Source of the DNA: Phycisphaeraceae bacterium
GTDB lineage: Bacteria > Planctomycetota > Phycisphaerae > Phycisphaerales > UBA1924
Reading direction: 5' to 3'
Assembly (NCBI GenBank): GCA_023898685.1
Contig: CP060234.1
Span: forward strand, 682,001-746,000
Length of the DNA: 64,000 nt
The translations under genes and the position numbers were made by a program. The notes beneath the pieces are model-generated. The model made no database searches. It saw nothing but the letters and a program-made list of their open reading frames with translations, and was not told the DNA's origin. Below are positions 58,284 through 64,000 of this stretch, in pieces. Position 1 is the first letter of the stretch, and each line of letters begins with the position of its first letter.

Positions 58284-59627
58284 ATGCATCGACGCGGCAT
58301 TGTCGCGACGGGCTTAGCGTTGGGAATTGTCTCGGCTATGGCGCTCGCGGGGCCAGACTCGACAGTTGTATCGGGTGATCTTGCCGGATCTTCTCTTGTG
58401 GCAGACCGGACCGGCGATTGCCAAGTCACGGACATAGACATCGCCGTCACCGCCCTTTTGCAACTCGATCTGTCAGCGATAGGCGATTTGGACGGCGATG
58501 GTGACATCACCGCGAATGACAAGATCGAGGCAATCAAGAGGCTCATTCTCAAGAGCTACGGCGACGTGAACGGCGATGGAGCCGTCGATCTCGATGATGT
58601 GGCCCAAGCGATGCAGGACGCCGGCGTCGGCGCCGCCGTCGAGTCCGACGCGAACATGGACGGCAAGACGGATGGCGAGGACGTGTTGTACGTCGTAGAT
58701 GCCCTCGGCGGAGAGACGCCCTGGCTTGTCGAGGACATCGCGGGCGAGTTGTATAGCGTCATGTCGCAGATCGAGGCGGAGGGTGGCGCCAACGCGTTCT
58801 TGAACACCGAGGCATGTGTTGGCGGGAATCCCGAGCACCGGGCGGCGATTTCTGATACCTGGTATGTCCCCGGTTCTGATCATCAGCGATCCCTGAGCCG
58901 ACTGTGGCCCAACAACCACTTTGTTTCAATTTCGGTGTCATGGGATGACGTGGATCACAGCGTGGCGACAAGCCACAGCGACAAATGGCCCGCGGATCAC
59001 GAGGGCGTGTATTCGTGCACATGGTCACACGCGCCCGACAGTGGCACCGACGCTACATGCCCAGACAGCGAGCACAGCTTCGCCGTCTCGCAGGCGCATC
59101 CGGGCGAGCATGAAGTGGCAAGGAGCGACCTGTGGCACAATGCGCCGGGGCATTACTACTCACGCAGCCAGACGTGGCCGACCGACATTGGTGAGCATGA
59201 ACCCGCGATCTCTCGGACTTGGCCGGGTAATCATTTCTATGATATTTCGGATGGCGGTGGCGTCTCTAATCACCACGAGGAGTATTCCTACTACGATTGG
59301 CCTGGAGACCACGACACGCATCGATCCCAGAATTGGCCCCCTTCGCACGAGGAGAGCGTTTCGATCAGTTGGGCACCCGGTCATTCGGATCCGTGGAGCT
59401 TCCGGTGGCCGCCGAATCACACATCCTTCGTTTCGGCGACCTGGGATCCCGGCAGCTACCCGACACAATGGCCGCCGAACCACGTAGCCAGTTTCTCGGA
59501 GCAGCAAAACCAGCCGGGCCCATGGGATGAGACATGGCCCCCGGACCACTCTCGCTGGGATTCCGTGAGGGAGATTCTCGATCTCACCCCGCCCCTCCTG
59601 CCCGATCAGTGGTGGCCGCTTCCATGA
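58284..59627 (+). CDS. Secreted protein with EF-hand/dockerin-like and WPxxH repeats
   Basis: This 447-residue protein has a signal peptide (VATGLALGIVSAMALAG). Three EF-hand/dockerin-like Ca sites follow (DLDGDGDITANDK, DVNGDGAVDLDD, DANMDGKTDGED; residues ~70-140) and a short linker. About 15 irregular repeats of a Trp-Pro-x-x-His core spaced by S-x-x-W segments run from ~188 to ~426, e.g. SRLWPNNHFVSIS, SDKWPADHEGVYS, SRTWPGNH, WPPNH, WPPDH. The repeat type is not one I recognise and may bind metal, glycan or a partner. GGAAGGGG precedes ATG 58284. The next gene overlaps by ATGA and shares the repeat. GC content is lower than the surroundings, which suggests a distinct origin. Confidence 0.8.
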   Translation: MHRRGIVATGLALGIVSAMALAGPDSTVVSGDLAGSSLVADRTGDCQVTDIDIAVTALLQLDLSAIGDLDGDGDITANDKIEAIKRLILKSYGDVNGDGAVDLDDVAQAMQDAGVGAAVESDANMDGKTDGEDVLYVVDALGGETPWLVEDIAGELYSVMSQIEAEGGANAFLNTEACVGGNPEHRAAISDTWYVPGSDHQRSLSRLWPNNHFVSISVSWDDVDHSVATSHSDKWPADHEGVYSCTWSHAPDSGTDATCPDSEHSFAVSQAHPGEHEVARSDLWHNAPGHYYSRSQTWPTDIGEHEPAISRTWPGNHFYDISDGGGVSNHHEEYSYYDWPGDHDTHRSQNWPPSHEESVSISWAPGHSDPWSFRWPPNHTSFVSATWDPGSYPTQWPPNHVASFSEQQNQPGPWDETWPPDHSRWDSVREILDLTPPLLPDQWWPLP

Positions 59628-60886
59628 TATGTTTTCATCGCACGCGATGCAACGCCGCGTGCATGATGTCTGTGTGTGCGGTCCTCGCGGCTGGCGGATG
59701 TCACGCGCCGTGCCCCGAACCGCTTACCTCGGGATTCGTGACCGAGCCACGGTTCAACCAGAGGCTGCTCGAATACCAGTGGGATCCGACGCCGGGGAGG
59801 GCGGCCAGGCTGCCGTCGGACACGGATGTCATCGGCGGCGCGCCCGTGGATGTCGATGACCCAAAGTCCGTCGCCGCTTTCGTGCTGGGCCTCTGCCCCG
59901 AAGATCCGATCGTCTATCCGACCGAGCGGTACTACTACTTCGAGTTCTACGCGGGCTCCCGACGTGTCGCGGGGAACCTCCGATTCACGGACGCCGAGAA
60001 AGGCTTGCTGGACGTCGGGTACTTCGATCGGTATGACCCGACGTTTCTCCAGTCGGCGATGCTCGGGCCGGAGGATGGGGTCGACTTGGTCTGGGACAAA
60101 GCCAAGCGGCTTGCCCGCGTTTCTTTCCGGGGGAGAAGGCGGACTTTTCATCTCCCCCAACCGGAGGTCGCCGGGTCGGCCTTGCTGCCAAACGAGGATC
60201 TCGTCGCGAACGTCCTCGACGAATCCGGGTTCATCTTCCAGTTGCTTTTTCACGAACCCACATCGCAGTTCTACTTTGTGCTCGCACCGAGATCTGAACC
60301 GCCCGAGCAGTTCGTGCGCGTGAACGATGACCCGCCGGTGGATCTCGGCGTCCGGTCACGCTTTGTGTTCCTGACCGAACCCACGCTGGGGCGACGCGTG
60401 CTCATCGGGGTGTACGCGCCATCCGTGCGCGCCAATGACTATTACGATGGACCATTCGACCAAGTGCCCCCGGACCTGCCGATCCGGCCCAAGCTAGAGG
60501 CGTCGTACCCGTACGTCAAACTCCGGGGCGGGATCGACGAGCACGGCAACTTCCTCAAGGTGGATGGACAGCGCGTGGCGATCAGCCCCTATGTCGATTA
60601 TGTGACCGTCGGGTCATTGTTGCGACGCGTCCACGATCAATTCGATGGCGATCAAGAATCGCCCGCGTGCTTCGCACCGCTGGTATACGAATCAAAGCGA
60701 GAGGCTCACCTCGCGCACACGACCGACGACACGGCCGAACAGCCGCGGATGCCCGCTCCGCACCAGACGGAGATCAGTCGCACGTGGCCGGTCGACCACT
60801 GGGCCCAGGTCAGCAGAACGTGGCCCAGCGACCACGAGCAAACTTCGAGCCTGCACGCCCCGGCGAACAAGCCGATCGACCACTGA
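59624..60886 (+). CDS. Lipoprotein coupled to WPxxH-repeat protein, with the same repeat at its C-terminus
   Basis: The 420-residue protein has a lipoprotein signal (MMSVCAVLAAGGC), so it is probably membrane-attached. The body is beta-rich and unrecognised (TERYYYFEFYAGSRRVAGNL, VDLVWDKAKRLARVSFRG, FVFLTEPTLGRRVLIGVYAP, VRLRGGIDEHG-like strands). The C-terminal ~45 residues contain the same repeat as the preceding protein: EISRTWPVDHWAQVSRTWPS, then DHEQTSS. Overlap of ATG with the upstream TGA implies translational coupling and equimolar production. The shared motif suggests the two proteins associate or bind one ligand. Confidence 0.78.
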   Translation: MICFHRTRCNAACMMSVCAVLAAGGCHAPCPEPLTSGFVTEPRFNQRLLEYQWDPTPGRAARLPSDTDVIGGAPVDVDDPKSVAAFVLGLCPEDPIVYPTERYYYFEFYAGSRRVAGNLRFTDAEKGLLDVGYFDRYDPTFLQSAMLGPEDGVDLVWDKAKRLARVSFRGRRRTFHLPQPEVAGSALLPNEDLVANVLDESGFIFQLLFHEPTSQFYFVLAPRSEPPEQFVRVNDDPPVDLGVRSRFVFLTEPTLGRRVLIGVYAPSVRANDYYDGPFDQVPPDLPIRPKLEASYPYVKLRGGIDEHGNFLKVDGQRVAISPYVDYVTVGSLLRRVHDQFDGDQESPACFAPLVYESKREAHLAHTTDDTAEQPRMPAPHQTEISRTWPVDHWAQVSRTWPSDHEQTSSLHAPANKPIDH

Positions 60887-60926
60887 AGGGCGATTGCGGG
60901 ACCGCCTCGGCGGACGCCTTCCCTTC

Positions 60927-61724
60927 TCAAATCACGCTCCGGGACGCCCCGCGACACCGGACGCCTTCCCTCACCACAGGCTTGCGGTCCCACGTCCGCC
61001 CCTCAAGCTCTCTGCCGGCTGCCTTCTTGTTCACCCCGCCCCACTGCTTGAAGAAGAACGGCACGTCCCTCGCCAGGCACTGGTCCTTGATCTCGTGCAC
61101 CCACTCGGCCCGCATCGGCCTCGCGCCGGGGCCAGACTCGCCGCCGACGATCACCCAGTGGATCCCCTTGAGCGGCAGCCGACGCAGCGGCCCCAGCAGG
61201 GGCTCGCACGACAAGAACCGCACGCTCGCCGGCACACGCTGGAGCAGGCGGATGCGCTCGTAGTAGGCGCTCGTCTCGACGCTCGTGCCCATCCAGACGT
61301 TGGCGGGCCAGGGGAGCGCCGACGCGAGTTCGAGCGTGCGTTCGGGCCGCTTGGTGAGCACCTGGAACGTGTGCTGGGGGCACTCGACCATGACCCGGAA
61401 GACACGCTCGATGAAATCGCGCGGGACGTCCTCGTGGAACAGGTCGCTCATCGAGTTGACGAAGATGATGCGGGGCAGCCGCCAGCGACGCGGGATGTCG
61501 AGCGAGGCCTCGTCGAGCGTGATCCGTCCCGAGAAGACGGGCCGCCCGTCGCGGGCCCGCTTCGCGGTGCCCCGGTACTTCCGCCCCGTGCCGTTGGGCA
61601 TGTGCTCGAGCCGCAGGGCCATCCGGGCGGCGTAGCAGTTGAGGCACCCGGGCGAGACCGGGGTGCACCCCGCGACCGGGTTCCACGTCGATTCCGTCCA
61701 CTCGATGGATGAACTCTGGGCCAC
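60927..61724 (-). CDS. DUF5131 (phage Gp37/Gp68-like) family protein
   Basis: The 265-residue protein has the DUF5131 signature IEWTESTWNPVAGCTPVSPG followed by CLNCYA, a cysteine motif like those of radical-SAM-type proteins. Further matches are FVNSMSDLFHEDVPRDFIE, VLTKRPER, VWMGTSVETSAYYERI, FLSCEPLLGPL and WVIVGGESGPGARPM. It appears complete. GTG 61724 was chosen because AGGGAGA precedes it at good spacing; the ORF extends to 61769 without conservation. Function is unknown; the family occurs in phages and in bacteria. Confidence 0.82.
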   Translation of the reverse strand: MAQSSSIEWTESTWNPVAGCTPVSPGCLNCYAARMALRLEHMPNGTGRKYRGTAKRARDGRPVFSGRITLDEASLDIPRRWRLPRIIFVNSMSDLFHEDVPRDFIERVFRVMVECPQHTFQVLTKRPERTLELASALPWPANVWMGTSVETSAYYERIRLLQRVPASVRFLSCEPLLGPLRRLPLKGIHWVIVGGESGPGARPMRAEWVHEIKDQCLARDVPFFFKQWGGVNKKAAGRELEGRTWDRKPVVREGVRCRGASRSVI

Positions 61725-62157
61725 GCGGTTTCTCCCTGGGCATGATAGCTTTTTATTCGGTTGCTGCAATCACGCGGTTGCAGATTCGGGAAGGGAGCCC
61801 CGACCGACCCACCGTTGGGGCACGCGCCGCTTTCCCGGAGGACAATGACGGGAGAGTCGGACGCAGCCCCGCTGCAGCGCTCAGCCGAGATCCAACGGGT
61901 TCGTCGAGTGCCGAGCAGCCTTGCCGCGAGGCATCCGACGCGGTCACAGCAGAACTCAATTGTGGTGTTTTGATGATGTTCGTATATGCTTCATTGCTGA
62001 CGAAATGAGAGCCTGCTAGTCGTTCTTAGGGCTTTCGCTTGCAGACATAAATATCTCCTGATAATTTGGGTGTTTTCCGCGAACGACCGCCCGATTCGGG
62101 CCGTTCCGAGCGGTCAGCTCATCTGGCGCATTCTGCGCGCCGGGAGAGGGGGTTCCA
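61725..62157. other. Gene-free interval between DUF5131 gene and collagen-like gene
   Basis: The 433 bases contain no frame I support. The right part (61960-62090) is AT-rich and includes a promoter-like site (62039-62067). Confidence 0.55.
62039..62067 (+). promoter_or_regulatory. Candidate sigma-70-like promoter of the collagen-like gene
   Basis: TTGCAG at 62039-62044 and TAATTT at 62062-62067 are 17 bases apart, with a TG extended -10 (TGATAATTT). A 5' leader of about 85 bases would precede the TTG start at 62158. Confidence 0.4.
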
Positions 62158-64000
62158 TTGAAGTGCTTCGCGATCGTCGCGGGCGTGATTCTGGTGGTGG
62201 TGTTCTCCCCGCTCGCGTCGGCTCAGCTGACGGACTCGATCTCGTACCAGGGCGAACTGCTCCTGGGCAACCAGCCGGTGAACGGGGCGGCCGACTTCGT
62301 GTTCCGGCTCTACGACGCGTCGGCAGGCGGGGCGCAGATTGGCGTCACGATTCCGATCGATGCGTGGGTGCTCGTCGACGGGCGGTTTTCTGTGCCGCTC
62401 GATTTCGGCGCGGGTTCATTCGACGGAAACCAGCGATGGCTGGAGATCGACCTGCGCTCGCCCGCGGGCTCGGGGGTCTTCCAGACGCTCACGCCGCGGC
62501 AGGAGGTGACGGCGGCACCGGTCGCCCTGTTCGCCCTGGCGGGCAATGAGGGGCCCGCGGGGCCGATTGGGCCACAAGGTGACACCGGGCCTGTCGGGCC
62601 ACAGGGACCCGAGGGGCCGATGGGTCCGCAGGGAGAGACGGGCCCGGCCGGGCCGCGGGGTGACATCGGGCCACAGGGTCCCGAGGGTCCCTCGGGACCA
62701 CAGGGACCCTCCGGCCCACAGGGCGACCAGGGCCCTCCCGGCGATTCGCACTGGCTGCTCAACGGCAGCGCGACCTACTACCTCGCCGGCAATGTCGGCA
62801 TCGGCGCCAGCGCCCCCACCAATGCGCTGGAGGTCGTCGGCGCCACCGCCGCCGCGGGCTACTTCGAGAACAGGAGCACCTTCAATGGCCGAGGCATCTA
62901 CGCAAAGACAACCTCGACAACGGGCCTGAACTACGGCGTCTGGGGCTCGAGCCCCAGCACCTCGGGCATCGGCGTGTTCGGCTGGGCCACCGCGCTCTCG
63001 GGTGAGACCTCCGGCGTGTTGGGTCAGTGCGACAGCACCTCCGGGCGCGGGGTCGTGGGCGCGGCGACCAATGCAACCGGAACAAACTACGGAGGGTTCT
63101 TTCATACCGACAGCAATCAGGGCCGAGGGGTGTACGGCGAGGCGATCGCCGCCTCCGGCTACACCTACGGCGGGTACTTCCTGAGCCAGAGTGTGGGTGG
63201 CCGTGGCGCGTACGCGGAAGCGAGCGCAACGTCCGGCGACTGCTACGGTGTCTGGGGGCTGAGCAGGAGCAACGCGGGCATCGGCGTGCTGGGGTCCGCG
63301 CCGGCGCTCGCTGGGTTCACCTACGGTGGCTTCTTCCAGGCCGACAGCATTAACGGCAAGGGCGTCTACGGCTGGGGCTCGTCAACCACCGGGGCGGGCC
63401 ATGGAGGGTTCTTCCAGAGCGACGGCGTCAACGGCACGGGTGTTCTGGGCTGGGCCAGTTCACTCACCGGCACGACCTTCGGCGTGTTTGGCTCCGCCGC
63501 CAGCCCGGACGGCTACGCGGGCTACTTCCAGGGCGCCCGGAGCTACTTCGAAGGAGCGGTCGGCATCGGAACGCTCGAACCGATCGCCCCGCTCCATGTC
63601 GGTGCCATCGGCAAGTGGGGCTGGACCGTCGGCAACGGGTGGGGAGACCTCGCCCTGACCAACGGCGCGGTCGGCCTGGGCATCGGCGTCGCGACCAGCG
63701 GCGGGGGCACGGGCGATGTCCGCATATGGCCCAAAGGCGGGACGGAACGGATCTTCTTCGGCACCCCCACCGAGGGCACGGTCATGACCATCGACAACGG
63801 ATTCGTGGGTTTCGGCGGATTGGGAACCCCGACCCACCCGATTGACGTCGCGGGCGGCGCGTACTGCACGGGCTCGACCTGGCAGAACGCCTCGAGCCGG
63901 GATCTCAAGGAGAACTTCGCCGAGCTCGACGCGCGGCAGATGCTCGACAAGGTGCTCAGCCTCGATGTCCTGCGCTGGAACTACAAGGAGGAGAGCCCCG
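62158..64000 (+). CDS. Secreted collagen-like protein with S74 chaperone domain (3' end outside window)
   Basis: About 614 codons are visible, starting at TTG 62158 behind GGGAGAGGGGG. There is a signal peptide (VILVVVFSPLASAQ) and a beta domain (SISYQGELLLGNQPVNGAAD). A collagen-like Gly-x-y run of about 23 triplets follows (GPQGPEGPMGPQGETGPAGP...), near residues 130-200. Then come many repeated G-[VI]-x-G and YGGYF/YGGFF units (GRGVYGE, TYGGFFQADS, GKGVYGWG) resembling fibre or adhesin stalks. The visible end, ASSRDLKENFAELDARQMLD, is the peptidase-S74/endosialidase intramolecular chaperone domain with the Ser-Lys dyad region. The C-terminus is cut by the window. Probably a surface or fibre protein. 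Confidence 0.85.
   Translation, partial: MKCFAIVAGVILVVVFSPLASAQLTDSISYQGELLLGNQPVNGAADFVFRLYDASAGGAQIGVTIPIDAWVLVDGRFSVPLDFGAGSFDGNQRWLEIDLRSPAGSGVFQTLTPRQEVTAAPVALFALAGNEGPAGPIGPQGDTGPVGPQGPEGPMGPQGETGPAGPRGDIGPQGPEGPSGPQGPSGPQGDQGPPGDSHWLLNGSATYYLAGNVGIGASAPTNALEVVGATAAAGYFENRSTFNGRGIYAKTTSTTGLNYGVWGSSPSTSGIGVFGWATALSGETSGVLGQCDSTSGRGVVGAATNATGTNYGGFFHTDSNQGRGVYGEAIAASGYTYGGYFLSQSVGGRGAYAEASATSGDCYGVWGLSRSNAGIGVLGSAPALAGFTYGGFFQADSINGKGVYGWGSSTTGAGHGGFFQSDGVNGTGVLGWASSLTGTTFGVFGSAASPDGYAGYFQGARSYFEGAVGIGTLEPIAPLHVGAIGKWGWTVGNGWGDLALTNGAVGLGIGVATSGGGTGDVRIWPKGGTERIFFGTPTEGTVMTIDNGFVGFGGLGTPTHPIDVAGGAYCTGSTWQNASSRDLKENFAELDARQMLDKVLSLDVLRWNYKEESP

Noticed and set aside
61725..62157. Small overlapping frames in the gap
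   Set aside because: Three short overlapping frames with no ribosome-binding site or recognisable composition.
62540..62750. Short tandem repeat as microsatellite
   Set aside because: It encodes Gly-x-y collagen-like triplets in frame and is part of the gene.

Overview
The window is GC-rich bacterial chromosome. It most resembles a planctomycete of the Phycisphaerae type. This is inferred from planctomycete-style Ca-binding repeats of the DCNGNGVPDxC kind, secreted proteins ending in dockerin-like segments that terminate in GCP, PEP-CTERM-like tails with a terminal arginine cluster, a 52-residue 'small basic protein', and very frequent dispersed palindromic repeats. No plasmid, phage or CRISPR region is evident.

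Layout. Positions 1-8.5 kb hold a pyruvate dehydrogenase cluster (E1 alpha cut by the window edge, a 36-residue membrane peptide, E1 beta, an inserted 23S-IVP-type four-helix protein, and E2), then a membrane protein, a sulfotransferase, prfB and a TPR protein. Positions 8.6-14.3 kb hold an enlarged valS that carries a REP-associated tyrosine transposase domain in frame, then a zinc-metalloprotease lipoprotein. Positions 14.3-18.9 kb hold a reduced division/cell-wall cluster (rsmH, LysM protein, ftsL-like, ftsI). Positions 19-26 kb hold a CPBP protease, a dockerin-tailed protein, an M29 aminopeptidase, an OmpH-like chaperone and an AGCS symporter.

Positions 26-42.6 kb form a nitrogen-oxyanion respiration island. 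It contains molybdenum-cofactor genes (mobA, moeA, moaA, moaE, moaD), periplasmic nitrate reductase genes (napF-like, napH, napG, a four-heme NapB-like protein, napA, napD), an outer-membrane porin, an octaheme HAO-family cytochrome, and a NrfD/NrfC-type quinol module with a four-heme membrane cytochrome. The likely flow is quinol through NapGH to NapB and NapA for nitrate to nitrite, and quinol through NrfD, the Fe-S subunit and the four-heme cytochrome to the octaheme enzyme, which probably reduces nitrite or hydroxylamine. No nrfA is present in the window.

Positions 43-64 kb hold tRNA-Gly, a secreted vWA/Ca-repeat protein, a PfkB kinase, an M20 amidohydrolase, pyrF, three PEP-CTERM-like secreted proteins, nuoI and nuoG (separated, on opposite strands), a PAAR-like protein, a translationally coupled pair of secreted proteins sharing an unusual Trp-Pro-x-x-His repeat, a DUF5131 protein, and a truncated collagen-like protein with an S74 chaperone domain.

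The strongest unusual signals are: (a) GTGG-headed REP palindromes inserted in frame in valS (three places) and in the E2 linker, with the presumed mobilising transposase itself fused inside valS; (b) the Nap plus octaheme-NrfD island; (c) the coupled WPxxH-repeat pair. All assignments come from reading translated sequence and motifs; no database search was run.
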